The translations under genes were made by a program, and so were the position numbers. A DNA stretch of 64,000 nucleotides from Clostridiales bacterium (GTDB taxonomy: Bacteria > Bacillota > Clostridia > Peptostreptococcales > Acidaminobacteraceae): assembly GCA_016342415.1 (NCBI GenBank), contig JAEIOD010000001.1, forward strand, positions 62,001 through 126,000. The letters run 5' to 3'. The first letter of the stretch is position 1; each line of letters begins with the position of its first letter. Of this stretch, positions 1-8,534 are shown one piece after another. The notes beneath the pieces are model-generated. The model made no database searches. It had not been told where the DNA came from and worked only from the letters and a program-made list of their open reading frames with translations.

Positions 1-27
1 TCGAAACACCTTTACTCAAAAAAAAAA

Positions 28-58
28 ATGAAAGTTAGTAGATACTAACTCTCATTAC
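28..58 (-). terminator. Rho-independent terminator of the chemoreceptor operon
   Basis: Downstream of the chemoreceptor stop on the minus strand an imperfect hairpin (arms GTTAGT/ACTAAC around a 4-nt loop, extended by ATGA/TCAT with mismatches) is followed by a run of ten T. This is a typical intrinsic terminator. Its arms match the palindrome in the tetR promoter at 5275-5290. Confidence 0.75.
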
Positions 59-62
59 TTTT

Positions 63-2093
63 CTATGCATATTTATCAAATTCCTTCTCGCTTAACGAGA
101 TCATTTTCGACTTGTTTACAGACCTATCATTTACATTCATCTGATTTAACATTTTAAGTACATCAGGAGTTATAGAATCATCGTCTTTATATTTTCTTAA
201 TCTAAATCTTGCAACCTCTGACTTCAACATATCCGCTTGACCAGAAAGTTCTTCGCTTGCAGCAGCAGTTTCTTCTGCTGTGGCGCTAGTTGTCTGTACT
301 ACATCTGAGATTTGCATCAACCCCTGATTAATCTGTTCTACACCTAATGACTGTTCATGTGACGCCACAGCAATTTCAGAAACCAAATCTGTCGCTTCAG
401 ACACACCACGGACAATTTTATTAAGCGCTTGAGCCGTATCATTTGCAATTTGGGTACCTTTTCCAACCTTTTCTATCGAACCTTCAATTAATGCTGTAGT
501 TTCATTTGCTGCATTTGCAGAACGAGCAGCTAAGTTTCTTACTTCTTCTGCAACAACGGCAAATCCTTTTCCGTGCTGTCCTGCTCTAGCAGCCTCTACT
601 GCTGCATTTAAGGCTAAAATATTTGTTTGGAATGCTATATCGTCAATTACTTTTATAATTTTTGATATATTCTTTGATGATTCATTAATTTCTGTCATGG
701 CCGTTAACATTTCATTCATTTGACTATTTCCAATTTCTGCATTTGAATAAGCTTCTTTGGATACAGATTTAGCTTTCTCAGCGTTTGTTGCATTGCCTCT
801 TGTTTGACTTGCAATTTCTTCTATAGATGCTGTTAATTCTTCAATAGAACTCGCTTGCTCTGTCGCACCTTGAGACAATGACATACTAGAATCCGATAAT
901 TGTCTTGAACCTGAAGCTACTTGATCTGATGCTGAATTAATATTAGACATCACACTATTAATGTTATTCGTCATATTCTTGAACGCTGTTGCTAATTTAC
1001 CAATCTCATCTTTTGTATCAATATCAATTGAAACCGCCAAGTTGCCATCGGCAATTTCATTGGCAGCATTTAATATTTCTGAAATAGGTTTTTTTATCAT
1101 TCTGCTGATAAATACACCTAAGCTCAATGATATTACAGCGCCTAAAACAGCAAATATCACAATCATAAAACCTGCATTGTCTACACTTTTTTCAGCACTT
1201 TCAATCGTATACTCCACTAATGCAGTAATATCTTTAGCAGCTAAATCATGATCAATAACATTTACTTCCAAAACTTGCTTTGTCATATCATCATAAAGCT
1301 TTTCAGATTGTTCTGCTAATAGATCCATTTCCTGTAGCAGGTCCAAAACTTTTGTCATAGCAGGTAGTGTCTCTTCTTGATAAACTACATAAGCTCTTTC
1401 AATTTTATTTTCACCAGCACCTATAATAATTTCATTGACCGATTCACCACTACCATGAACAGTCATATGATATGAATTTATCTCATTCATTATTGAGTTA
1501 ACTTCTTCACTTTCAGTACTATATGAAGCCAACCATTTACCCAAAGCACACTTAGTACCATCCATTTGTCCTTCAAATGGCTTTTCAGTTATAATACTAT
1601 CTTCCAATAACCAAATCCATCTGTAATGGTCTTTCTCGCGATTTGCAATTACAGATCGAAGTTCTGAAGCTTTTTCAATCTGATAAGAATCGATTTTACT
1701 TGCGATAGCAATTAGAGCCTCGTGATCCTCAAAGTAAACTGACATGGATAATTCGGCACTTCGCCATAATTCCAATTCCTCATTTGACAGTTCTAAATCC
1801 AGATAGACTTTCTTATGAGTGTTCAATTTTTTTAATGCATTTTCTAAATCAAGATAATTATTGGATCTATCCTCTAGATTTAAATTTTGTGATAAAAACA
1901 AATTTTCAAGCGCATTCACTTCAGTAAACGATTCTTCCAACTCCAGTAATTGCGTGACTGCTGCCATTTTATTGTTGCCTACTTCATCTAAGTAAATATA
2001 GCCTACAAAACCGATTACAGCAGCGAATAATGCCACAATAATAAATGACGAAATCAGTTTAACAGATATATTTAGGTTCTTATACCATTTCAT
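63..2093 (-). CDS. Methyl-accepting chemotaxis protein with CZB zinc-binding sensor domain
   Basis: Transmembrane chemoreceptor of 676 residues that would signal to CheA/CheW. Seen: TM1 at about residues 11-32, a helical extracytoplasmic region to about 305, TM2 at about 307-330, a HAMP domain to about 385, then a long MA signalling coil with the hairpin motif [19 protein letters not shown]. Residues 156-213 carry the CZB signature: a His in DHYRW, Cys182 in CALGKW and the HxxxH pair His209/His213. CZB domains bind zinc and respond to zinc or to oxidants such as hypochlorite; here the domain sits between the two membrane helices, so probably outside the membrane. The gene starts 8 bp after cheW and is the last gene of a TetR-led operon. 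No CheR-binding pentapeptide is visible at the C terminus. Confidence 0.93.
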   Translation of the reverse strand: MKWYKNLNISVKLISSFIIVALFAAVIGFVGYIYLDEVGNNKMAAVTQLLELEESFTEVNALENLFLSQNLNLEDRSNNYLDLENALKKLNTHKKVYLDLELSNEELELWRSAELSMSVYFEDHEALIAIASKIDSYQIEKASELRSVIANREKDHYRWIWLLEDSIITEKPFEGQMDGTKCALGKWLASYSTESEEVNSIMNEINSYHMTVHGSGESVNEIIIGAGENKIERAYVVYQEETLPAMTKVLDLLQEMDLLAEQSEKLYDDMTKQVLEVNVIDHDLAAKDITALVEYTIESAEKSVDNAGFMIVIFAVLGAVISLSLGVFISRMIKKPISEILNAANEIADGNLAVSIDIDTKDEIGKLATAFKNMTNNINSVMSNINSASDQVASGSRQLSDSSMSLSQGATEQASSIEELTASIEEIASQTRGNATNAEKAKSVSKEAYSNAEIGNSQMNEMLTAMTEINESSKNISKIIKVIDDIAFQTNILALNAAVEAARAGQHGKGFAVVAEEVRNLAARSANAANETTALIEGSIEKVGKGTQIANDTAQALNKIVRGVSEATDLVSEIAVASHEQSLGVEQINQGLMQISDVVQTTSATAEETAAASEELSGQADMLKSEVARFRLRKYKDDDSITPDVLKMLNQMNVNDRSVNKSKMISLSEKEFDKYA

Positions 2094-2101
2094 AACTCCT
2101 C

Positions 2102-2593
2102 CTATTCAATCGTAGTTAATAAGTCATTGCTGTCTTCGAGATTTAGTAATTTTTCACAATCAATTATCAATATAACATCATCATTATGTTTAGCGACACT
2201 TCTAATATATTTACGTCCAAAACTTCCTATTTCCGGTGGTGGTACAATATTATCATCTTCAATTGTCATTACCTCAGATACCGCGTCTACAATAATACCA
2301 ATAGAGAACTCCTTAACATCCACAACTATAATGCATGTCCTATCATTGTATGCTTTCTGTTCTTTGTTAAACTTTGATCGTATATCCATCACTGGTATGA
2401 TTTGACCTCGCAGATTTATAATACCTCTGATGAAACCAGGTAATTCTGGAACAACTGTGATTGGTTGAATGCCTACAATTTCAGTGACATATACTATGTC
2501 TATACCAAAAAATTCTTCACCTAAGGAAAAAGTTAAGAATCTGTCTTTCATGGTATCTTCATTCATTAAGTTATCCAATCTTTCATCCATCAT
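2102..2593 (-). CDS. cheW: CheW-type chemotaxis coupling protein
   Basis: Adaptor that links chemoreceptors to the kinase CheA. The protein is a single CheW domain; the conserved region runs from [15 protein letters not shown] through [17 protein letters not shown] to the C-terminal [11 protein letters not shown] placed the start at the ATG ending at 2593 because it has GGGG about 8 nt upstream; a GTG at 2602 would add three residues but its AGGAG lies some 30 nt away, and an ATG three bases further in is also possible. It lies 8 bp upstream of the chemoreceptor gene, so this CheW probably serves that receptor in particular. A hairpin separates it from the histidine kinase gene upstream, so expression may be partly uncoupled. 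Confidence 0.93.
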   Translation of the reverse strand: MMDERLDNLMNEDTMKDRFLTFSLGEEFFGIDIVYVTEIVGIQPITVVPELPGFIRGIINLRGQIIPVMDIRSKFNKEQKAYNDRTCIIVVDVKEFSIGIIVDAVSEVMTIEDDNIVPPPEIGSFGRKYIRSVAKHNDDVILIIDCEKLLNLEDSNDLLTTIE

Positions 2594-2679
2594 CAAACAC
2601 ACCCCATTCGCTTTATTATCTTCTGCTATCTATCACTCCTTAATACCCCGCTAAAATTAATGTACTCAAAAATATATAA

Positions 2680-2701
2680 AAAGTTAGCGTTTGCTAACTT
2701 T
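2680..2701 (-). terminator. Hairpin between histidine kinase and cheW (terminator or operator)
   Basis: A perfect 9-bp stem, AAAGTTAGC / GCTAACTTT with a 4-nt loop, overlaps the stop codon of the histidine kinase gene. On the minus strand it is followed by a weak T-rich tract. It may be an attenuating terminator. Its core GTTAGC-N4-GCTAAC also resembles the palindrome in the tetR promoter, so it could be a second operator serving cheW. Confidence 0.55.
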
Positions 2702-4271
2702 AAATTTTCATATGAGGTAAATCTATAGTGAATGAACTGCCTTCATCTATTTTGCTTTTAACAAGAAGGTCACCACCTGCACTGTTTAAGAGTTGTTTAC
2801 AAAGTGACAAAGACATATGATTATCATCTTTATACAATTCTTTGATGTTGTGATGTGAATACTCGTTGAATACATCTTCAATTTGATTTTCACTTAAACC
2901 ACAACCCATATCTTTTACGGAAATATGCAGTTTACGACTATCCTGTTTCATATCATAATATTCAATTCTAATAATGAGTGGCTTATTATCACTATACTTC
3001 AAAGCATTTCGAATAAGTTTATTCAAAACCAAGCAGCACATATTAACATCAAATAAAAACATCGGACTACTGTCAATCTTATTGATGAACTTATACTCAA
3101 GTGTCTCTGGATAGTTCTCAAAGACATCTTCAACGATTTCTACTATATTGTTGAGTTCAAATACTGATTTGCAATCTTGAAACTCAACGTATTTTGAGAC
3201 TTGATCCACAACACTATTTATCTGTTTTGCTTCCATACAGACATGTTCTAAGAGTTCTTCATCACAATTTTCCTTGTACAATTGCAATGCTCCTAATAAA
3301 CCGTTCAGTGGTGTTCTGATTCTGTGATTCACATCCTTGAGAAACTTTGATTTGGACTGGTTAAGTCTTTTTACATACTCAGCACTTTCTTCTAACTTTT
3401 GTTGCGTTGCAATTTGCTCTGTCAAATCAGAAAATAAAACGGCTAAGCGACCTTTGAATATAGGAAAAGTACTTATTTGAAAATGTTTATTTAATTCTTT
3501 CGAATAGTCCATATAACGAACGTTTACCATGTTCATGGCAACATTTCCATAAGTTTCAATCCAATAAGTTTCTGTTTTTGGTAATATATCCAGTACTGTT
3601 TTTCCTATAATATGACTGGTAGTCAATCCAAACAGTTTTTCAAAAGCTTCATTTGCTGTTACAATTCTATAATTAAATGGTTTTCCATCATTATCAAGAA
3701 TTGCATCATATACAACAAAAGCTTCAGACGCATTTGCCAGTGCAAGACTATGCAGATCAAAATTATCGTGGTCATTTGTCCATTTTAATATAAGGTATTT
3801 GCTGTACATACTAATGCCGATTATCAAAACGGTCATAACACCAATCAATAGCTGAGTTTCTAGATCCAAAGGTGACTTTAAAGTTAATACTAGAATCAAA
3901 ATAGAATATAGACTGCTAAATATTACCTGCTGTTTTATTTTATTGATTCTATATGAACCCATAAAAAAACCTAACAAACCAATTAGAAAACTGTATATTG
4001 AATAATTGAAAAATAGAATTTTCAATATCACCCACATCGAAGCACTCATAAAAGCAAAGTACCAGTTGACATCGTACAGTTTCCTCGCTTTCAAAATATC
4101 AGAAAATACTGTAATGACCAACAGGAACAAAGAAATAAAAAGCAATACGAATAAATCAATCGAAAACTTCTTTTCTATAATAATCTGAATGCTAACAATG
4201 AAAAATATTATGATGCTATAAAGATAGCAAAATATTTTTTCGATAATATTTTTAAAATTACCTTTAATCAT
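2700..4271 (-). CDS. Membrane sensor histidine kinase with PAS domain
   Basis: Sensor kinase of 523 residues. About the first 165 residues hold five or six hydrophobic segments. A PAS-like domain follows at about 175-285 (NEAFEKLFGLTTSHIIGKTVLDILP). The phosphorylated histidine is His316 in the H-box NHRIRTPLNG, and an HATPase domain follows with N-box LIRNALKYS and G-box VKDMGCGLSENQ. The stop codon at 2700 lies within a hairpin. The start is 8 bp from the upstream receiver gene, which is the likely phosphorylation partner. There is no periplasmic loop of any size, so the signal is probably sensed in the membrane or by the PAS domain. The position between a receiver and CheW/MCP suggests a sensory relay tied to chemotaxis or a related output; that link is inference. 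Confidence 0.9.
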   Translation of the reverse strand: MIKGNFKNIIEKIFCYLYSIIIFFIVSIQIIIEKKFSIDLFVLLFISLFLLVITVFSDILKARKLYDVNWYFAFMSASMWVILKILFFNYSIYSFLIGLLGFFMGSYRINKIKQQVIFSSLYSILILVLTLKSPLDLETQLLIGVMTVLIIGISMYSKYLILKWTNDHDNFDLHSLALANASEAFVVYDAILDNDGKPFNYRIVTANEAFEKLFGLTTSHIIGKTVLDILPKTETYWIETYGNVAMNMVNVRYMDYSKELNKHFQISTFPIFKGRLAVLFSDLTEQIATQQKLEESAEYVKRLNQSKSKFLKDVNHRIRTPLNGLLGALQLYKENCDEELLEHVCMEAKQINSVVDQVSKYVEFQDCKSVFELNNIVEIVEDVFENYPETLEYKFINKIDSSPMFLFDVNMCCLVLNKLIRNALKYSDNKPLIIRIEYYDMKQDSRKLHISVKDMGCGLSENQIEDVFNEYSHHNIKELYKDDNHMSLSLCKQLLNSAGGDLLVKSKIDEGSSFTIDLPHMKI

Positions 4272-4279
4272 ATCAACCT

Positions 4280-4672
4280 CTATATTAAATCAAGCTCCTC
4301 TAGCAGTTTATAAAATTGCTTTAAGTCAATTGGTTTCCAGGCAAAAGCATCACAACCTGCGTCATATGATGCTTTCACAGTTTCCTTATCATTTAATGCG
4401 GTTGTCATTATGATCTTAGATGGATTATTTTCTGAACTTAATTTTGATTTTTCGATTTTTCTGATTTCTGTCAACGCTGAAATACCATTAACTTTCGGCA
4501 TCATTATATCAAGACAAATCAAATCATAAGGATTGTCTTCTGTTATTGAGTTTTCATATTTTTGAATCGCTTCAATGCCGTTTGTTGCTATGTCACAATC
4601 ACCAAATCTGCTTAAATATTTATTCATAAATAGTTGACTCGTCAAGTCATCTTCTGCCAGTAAAATTTTCAC
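4280..4672 (-). CDS. Stand-alone receiver (CheY-like) response regulator
   Basis: Single-domain response regulator of 130 residues with no output domain. Asp8/Asp9 form the acidic pocket in LLAEDD, the phosphorylated residue is Asp55 in ICLDIMMPKVNG, and the conserved Lys is in WKPIDLKQ. It lies between tetR (33 bp) and the histidine kinase (8 bp), so it is probably that kinase's receiver. With no DNA-binding domain it must work by protein contact, either as a phosphate shuttle or as a CheY-like motor or receptor effector. Confidence 0.92.
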   Translation of the reverse strand: MKILLAEDDLTSQLFMNKYLSRFGDCDIATNGIEAIQKYENSITEDNPYDLICLDIMMPKVNGISALTEIRKIEKSKLSSENNPSKIIMTTALNDKETVKASYDAGCDAFAWKPIDLKQFYKLLEELDLI

Positions 4673-4705
4673 TTAGTCCTCCTAAATATTCTCTTTACTT
4701 CATCT

Positions 4706-5263
4706 TTAGGCCTCTAACAGAACTGATACCTTCTGAAGTACACTAGCTGTTAATGAATAGGTTTTATTACTTAATCGCCATTTAAACACTTCACCATACA
4801 TTAAATCATTTACAACTGAAGCTAAATAGCTGGGTTGTAACTTGCAATTTTTAATTGGATATTTATTCAGCCAGTTCTTTAAAAAATCCTCTCTTTTATT
4901 TATGATTCCAATCATCAACTCTTTTGTATCATTCTCATAAAAATACAAGTCAAATGAATATACTATCGTTGTAAGTTCCGAATAGCTTTGATATAACTCC
5001 ATATACCTCGTTATATAAAATTCTATGGCAATTCTACCTTTTAATCCTTGTTCCATAATTGTATTCATGATTTTCTCATCATAACTAGCATATTCATTAA
5101 TAATCGCTATAAAGATATCGTGTTTATTATTAAATTGTCTATATAATGCAGGTTCAGAAATTCCCTGCTTCATCGCAAGGTTCTTTGTTGTGACATTAGA
5201 AACCCCACCCTCTTCGAGTAATTCTAAAGCTGCAATAACTATTTTATCTTTTCTTTTTATCAT
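4706..5263 (-). CDS. TetR/AcrR-family transcriptional regulator
   Basis: Regulator of 185 residues. The N-terminal helix-turn-helix at about residues 10-55 is typical of the family (ALELLEEGG...TTKNLAMKQGISEPALYRQFNNKHDIF); the helical C-terminal part is not like any ligand class I can name. It is the first gene of a five-gene minus-strand operon with the receiver, histidine kinase, cheW and chemoreceptor. A perfect palindrome GTTAGT-N4-ACTAAC lies between its -10 box and its start codon, where a repressor site would be expected, so autorepression is likely. A TetR gene heading a chemosensory cluster is unusual. Confidence 0.92.
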   Translation of the reverse strand: MIKRKDKIVIAALELLEEGGVSNVTTKNLAMKQGISEPALYRQFNNKHDIFIAIINEYASYDEKIMNTIMEQGLKGRIAIEFYITRYMELYQSYSELTTIVYSFDLYFYENDTKELMIGIINKREDFLKNWLNKYPIKNCKLQPSYLASVVNDLMYGEVFKWRLSNKTYSLTASVLQKVSVLLEA

Positions 5264-5274
5264 AGGTCACCACC

Positions 5275-5323
5275 GTTAGTCTTCACTAACATAATTATAC
5301 CACAAAAAAAGTATGTAAAACAA
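5275..5323 (-). promoter_or_regulatory. tetR operon promoter with palindromic operator
   Basis: On the minus strand the -10 box TATAAT is at 5294-5299, and a weak -35 box TTGTTT at 5318-5323 gives an 18-bp spacer. Just downstream of the -10 box, across the expected transcription start, is a perfect inverted repeat GTTAGT-cttc-ACTAAC at 5275-5290. The position is typical of a site where a TetR-family repressor blocks its own promoter. Related palindromes occur at 34-49 and 2683-2698. Confidence 0.65.
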
Positions 5324-5412
5324 CAATAGGTAAAATGCCTGTAATATATCATCTAAAATCTCTTCGAGCTCAAATCGTTATGTATATTAATTCTAAAATC
5401 CTTGATGATTGA

Positions 5413-5625
5413 CTACAATTCATGTGAAAAATTATTTATGCCGTTTTGGGTTCTCTTGTGACGTTTATATTTTTCCACCTTCTTAATTGCAAAAGGTTTA
5501 GAGTTTTTAATACCAATTGCTTCAACTGCATTCTCTATCGTTTTAATTATATATTTCGATCTTTTACTTCTTGCCTATTTTTTCATAATTTCTAACTGTT
5601 CATATAATTTCATCTTCATATACAT
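5413..5625 (-). pseudogene. Possible decayed short ORF, unrecognised
   Basis: In an otherwise gene-free stretch one minus-strand frame reads about 70 codons with a coding-like, lysine-rich composition (for example IIKTIENAVEAIGIKN) but is broken by an in-frame TAG at 5575-5577. There is no clear ribosome binding site and I do not recognise the family. It may be a remnant of a larger gene or may be chance. Apart from this, the 5300-5680 stretch shows nothing I can name. Confidence 0.2.
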
Positions 5626-5686
5626 TTAATTTGCATCTTAAGCAAGTCGTTTATTGTTAATTTGTAGTTCTAATACTCAAAAAAAT

Positions 5687-5724
5687 GTTGTTTTAACACT
5701 TTGATTGTTGTTTAAACAATTCGA
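5687..5724 (+). promoter_or_regulatory. Tandem direct repeats upstream of agrBD, candidate AgrA site
   Basis: Two near-identical copies, TGTTGTTTTAACACTTGA at 5687-5704 and TGTTGTTTAAACAATTCGA at 5706-5724, lie with a 19-bp period about 46 bp before the agrB start. LytTR-domain regulators such as AgrA typically bind paired direct repeats about two helical turns apart upstream of promoters. That the AgrA encoded here binds them is inference. Confidence 0.45.
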
Positions 5725-5769
5725 GTTTCAATTTACATCCCTTATGTTATTGTATCATTGGAGGTCGAA

Positions 5770-6321
5770 GTGAATAATTTTAAATCAAATATAATAAACC
5801 AATTTCAAATATCCGAAATTGAAGCAGATCAAATTATCTATTTGCTTCAAATCATCTTCAGTGATTTGAGTAAAGTCGCAATCATCTTGATTCCATTTTT
5901 ATATACAGGTTATCTAATAGAATACTTTAGCATATTAGGCCTGACGCTTGTTTTAAAATCTCAAGCTGGTAGTTTCCATTTTAAAAACTATTGGAGTTGT
6001 TTGATATTTACAAGTTTATATTTTATAAGCATCTTGTTGTTGATGAAACTCAATATCAATAAAAACATTCTTATAGGATTGGGCAGTTTGGCTGTTATTA
6101 TCATTGCTATTTTAAGTCCTATGTTATCTGAACAAAAGAAGAAGATAAAAAGACTTAATATAAAAGCTCTTAAAATAAGAGCTTTGGCGATATCACTGCT
6201 GTATGTTTCTTTTTTTATCATCAAAAACAATCCATTTACTCACAGTGCAATATGGGTTGTCATTATACAAAGTTCTCTACTACTGATTCAGAAAGGGGTC
6301 TCACATGTTACGAAGCGTTAA
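5770..6321 (+). CDS. agrB: AgrB-type accessory gene regulator endopeptidase
   Basis: Membrane cysteine peptidase that cuts and cyclises the AgrD propeptide. The reading frame is open from a TTG at 5758, but GGAGG at 5760-5764 sits 5 nt before the GTG at 5770, which I take as the start (183 residues). His70 and Cys77 (in GSFHFKNYWSC) have the 7-residue spacing of the catalytic pair in Staphylococcus AgrB, and several hydrophobic segments follow (ILIGLGSLAVIIIAILS, ALAISLLYVSFFII). agrD begins inside its last codons. The His/Cys motif replaces the more common GGYHAxxxxxC form, but the geometry is kept. Confidence 0.9.
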   Translation: MNNFKSNIINQFQISEIEADQIIYLLQIIFSDLSKVAIILIPFLYTGYLIEYFSILGLTLVLKSQAGSFHFKNYWSCLIFTSLYFISILLLMKLNINKNILIGLGSLAVIIIAILSPMLSEQKKKIKRLNIKALKIRALAISLLYVSFFIIKNNPFTHSAIWVVIIQSSLLLIQKGVSHVTKR

Positions 6322-6433
6322 AAAAAGTATTATCTCTCTCTTACTTGCCATTGCGCCATTTGCTATTTTAAATACGGCAAGCGTTCTATTTTGGGATGAG
6401 CCTAAGTTACCAGAAAGTTTGGAAGAGCTTTAA
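6305..6433 (+). CDS. agrD: AgrD-type autoinducing peptide precursor (42 aa)
   Basis: Short gene overlapping the end of agrB by 17 bp, with AAAGGGG 6 nt before its ATG. The peptide has an amphipathic N-terminal helix (MLRSVKKSIISLLLAIAPF), a core region NTASVLFW, and the acidic proline-containing tail DEPKLPESLEEL that AgrB homologues recognise in clostridial AgrD proteins. There is no cysteine. In several clostridial systems serine replaces the ring cysteine and gives a lactone, so Ser26 is the likely ring residue and SVLFW or a slightly longer segment the likely signal; this is inference. Its stop codon overlaps the stop of agrC on the opposite strand by 4 bp. Confidence 0.85.
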   Translation: MLRSVKKSIISLLLAIAPFAILNTASVLFWDEPKLPESLEEL

Positions 6434-7686
6434 TTGTAACAAATTTCGACATTTAACAATTGAGTTTGGGTATCATAAAAAACATTTATGGTGCCTTTTT
6501 CTCTGTCCAAAAGTTGCTTTAACTTGTACAAACCAATACCTCTTCCATCTCCTTTTTCAGACTGATAGAAGTCGAACATCTTTGATATTTTAGACGTTGT
6601 AAAATTTAAAACGCTGTTTGTTACAACACACCTATTCTGTTGATTGTTAAAATCTATTTCTATAGAAACCAATTTCTGGTCGGTTAAAATTGCAGCCTCA
6701 ATAGCATTGTCAATTAAAATACCAAACATTTCGACCAGCTCATAATCTGTATATACAGTATTCACAAGATAGGTATTAAACTTAAATATTAATTCAACAC
6801 CTAAATCTTGTGATTGTTTGTATTTGCTATAAAAGAAGGCTATGAGTATTTTATTGTCAAGTAGTATCAGCTTATTCCAAATATCTTTAGTTGAAATTTC
6901 AGATAAATAATCATCATATGTAGCCCCCTCTACAAGACCCTTTAATGAAGCTATGGTTTGAACTTGATTGTGGTAATCATGTTGTTTTACTTTAATTTCG
7001 TCAATAATTAAATCAATCATTGGCAAGTAGGTTTCATATATCTCTAACTTTTCTTTGTTCTTCTTATCTGTCACCCCACCACGAATGATGACCATATTGA
7101 CAACAATTACTAATAACAAGGTTACTGTAACAACTAATATCGAGTTGATAAAATAATCAATATTCAAATCCCACATTAAAGAAAAAGTGAAGTAAATCAG
7201 TAAGGAATTGATCATTATTGACTTAAGCCACATATTCTGATAGTTGATGTACAAGTATAATTTGTTAAAATTTATGTATGTTGTAATAATCGAAATGGTA
7301 ATAATCGCTACAGATTGTGCGAGCAAACCATAAATAAAAATAAACTGGATTTCTCCTAGTGAAAAATATAAGAATAAAATTACTAAAAGTTGTAAAGAAT
7401 AGATGATACCGAGTACTAGTACAAAGCCAATGACATAATCAAAGACTTTTGTGACATACATTTTGAATATGATATAAAAGAAAACACAAACAAACATAAT
7501 ACTGATTGCTCTTGAAATTGCAGCATGGTCAATCCGGCCAATTAAAACAGTAAAGAAAGCACCTATGAGAATATAAGCAAGGTTTTGCCACCATGGTTTC
7601 TTCTTAAATCTAAATATTGCATGTGTCATCATAAAGAACATGACGATATCACAAGCTGACAGTACAAACAATTCTAATAAATTCAT
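6430..7686 (-). CDS. agrC: AgrC-type quorum-sensing histidine kinase (HPK10 family)
   Basis: Receptor kinase of 418 residues. Six or seven hydrophobic segments fill residues 1-205 and would form the peptide sensor. The dimerisation/phosphorylation segment KVKQHDYHNQVQTI puts the phospho-acceptor at His236, and the GHKL ATPase part has the N-box DNAIEAA and the G-box GRGIGLYKLKQLL, as usual for HPK10 kinases. It overlaps agrA by 4 bp on the same strand and ends tail-to-tail on agrD, so agrBD and agrAC converge. Confidence 0.9.
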   Translation of the reverse strand: MNLLELFVLSACDIVMFFMMTHAIFRFKKKPWWQNLAYILIGAFFTVLIGRIDHAAISRAISIMFVCVFFYIIFKMYVTKVFDYVIGFVLVLGIIYSLQLLVILFLYFSLGEIQFIFIYGLLAQSVAIITISIITTYINFNKLYLYINYQNMWLKSIMINSLLIYFTFSLMWDLNIDYFINSILVVTVTLLLVIVVNMVIIRGGVTDKKNKEKLEIYETYLPMIDLIIDEIKVKQHDYHNQVQTIASLKGLVEGATYDDYLSEISTKDIWNKLILLDNKILIAFFYSKYKQSQDLGVELIFKFNTYLVNTVYTDYELVEMFGILIDNAIEAAILTDQKLVSIEIDFNNQQNRCVVTNSVLNFTTSKISKMFDFYQSEKGDGRGIGLYKLKQLLDREKGTINVFYDTQTQLLNVEICYN

Positions 7687-8387
7687 ATCAACTTCCCTTT
7701 AACATTTTTAATATAACTTCGACCAATCGGTACTTCAATGTCACAACCAACAAGTTTAATTAAAAATAGACTTAGACTATAGGATTCAAGAAATCTCTTA
7801 TTGATTATATATGATTGGTGCACCCTAATAAACGACTCTGGCAATTTCTCATGAAATTTAGTCAATGACATGACATTGTATTCGATATTATCATCTTTGG
7901 TAACAATATGAATTCTTCTATTGTACATTTCCACATATAATATATCTCTAGTTTTAATCGTATGGTTATATGATTTATACTCCAGTACTATTGTTTCTTC
8001 AAAACCCAACTCATTAAAATAGTCTAGTAATATTTCTCTGAACACTTTCTTCACTTCTTCCAATGTAAATGGTTTGAGAATATAATCATAAGAATGCACT
8101 TGACGAAAAGCTTCTAGTTCTCGTGTTGGTACCGCAGTTATAAATACCATAGGTACAAATTGATAATCAGATAACTTCCTCAATTCTTTTGCAAGTTCCA
8201 GTCCATTGTAATCTTCTAACTGAATATCAATAAAAAAAGCATCTATGGAATGATTCTTCAAAATTATCATGACCTCTACTTTCGATCGTGCTTTATAAAC
8301 CATTATATTGGGATTTTGCTCATAGGCCAGATATTCCAATTGGTTGGCAATATGTTTTTCATCTTCTATAATTAATATTTTTTTCAT
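7683..8387 (-). CDS. agrA: AgrA-type response regulator with LytTR DNA-binding domain
   Basis: Response regulator of 234 residues. The receiver domain occupies about residues 1-125 with Asp54 in FFIDIQLEDYNG as the phosphorylation site. A LytTR domain follows at about 135-234 (ILYVEMYNRRIHIVT...FIRVHQSYIINKRFL). LytTR regulators bind direct repeats. It is the first gene of the agrA-agrC pair and is probably phosphorylated by AgrC in response to the peptide from agrBD. Candidate target repeats lie upstream of agrB. Confidence 0.92.
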   Translation of the reverse strand: MKKILIIEDEKHIANQLEYLAYEQNPNIMVYKARSKVEVMIILKNHSIDAFFIDIQLEDYNGLELAKELRKLSDYQFVPMVFITAVPTRELEAFRQVHSYDYILKPFTLEEVKKVFREILLDYFNELGFEETIVLEYKSYNHTIKTRDILYVEMYNRRIHIVTKDDNIEYNVMSLTKFHEKLPESFIRVHQSYIINKRFLESYSLSLFLIKLVGCDIEVPIGRSYIKNVKGKLI

Positions 8388-8407
8388 TCGTTCACACTCC
8401 TATGACC

Positions 8408-8413
8408 AGTATA
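8408..8413 (-). promoter_or_regulatory. agrAC promoter -10 box
   Basis: TATACT on the minus strand, about 20 bp before the agrA start, with TTTCAT 16 bp further upstream as a weak -35 box. It drives agrA and agrC away from the ABC transporter operon. Confidence 0.4.
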
Positions 8414-8498
8414 CAATGTTTTAGCCAAAATGAAAATTACCATCTATGTCTAGTATTTTTAAAATGTTTTTTACATATTGATTGGATTTTAAATATGA

Positions 8499-8504
8499 TA
8501 TAAT
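8499..8504 (+). promoter_or_regulatory. ABC exporter operon promoter -10 box
   Basis: A consensus TATAAT precedes the ATPase gene by 30 bp, with the imperfect -35 box TTGATT 15 bp upstream. AAGGAGG follows 5 nt before the ATG of the ATPase gene. Confidence 0.5.
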
Positions 8505-8534
8505 TGAATTCACGCTAAATATTAAGGAGGAAAA

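Noticed and set aside
961..1251. Plus-strand open frame of 96 codons inside the chemoreceptor gene
   Set aside because: It lies wholly inside a well-supported gene on the other strand, has no ribosome binding site and its translation is typical antisense composition.
8388..8534. Search for a peptide gene between agrA and the ABC exporter
   Set aside because: Only promoter elements are seen; no short frame has both a start and a ribosome binding site.
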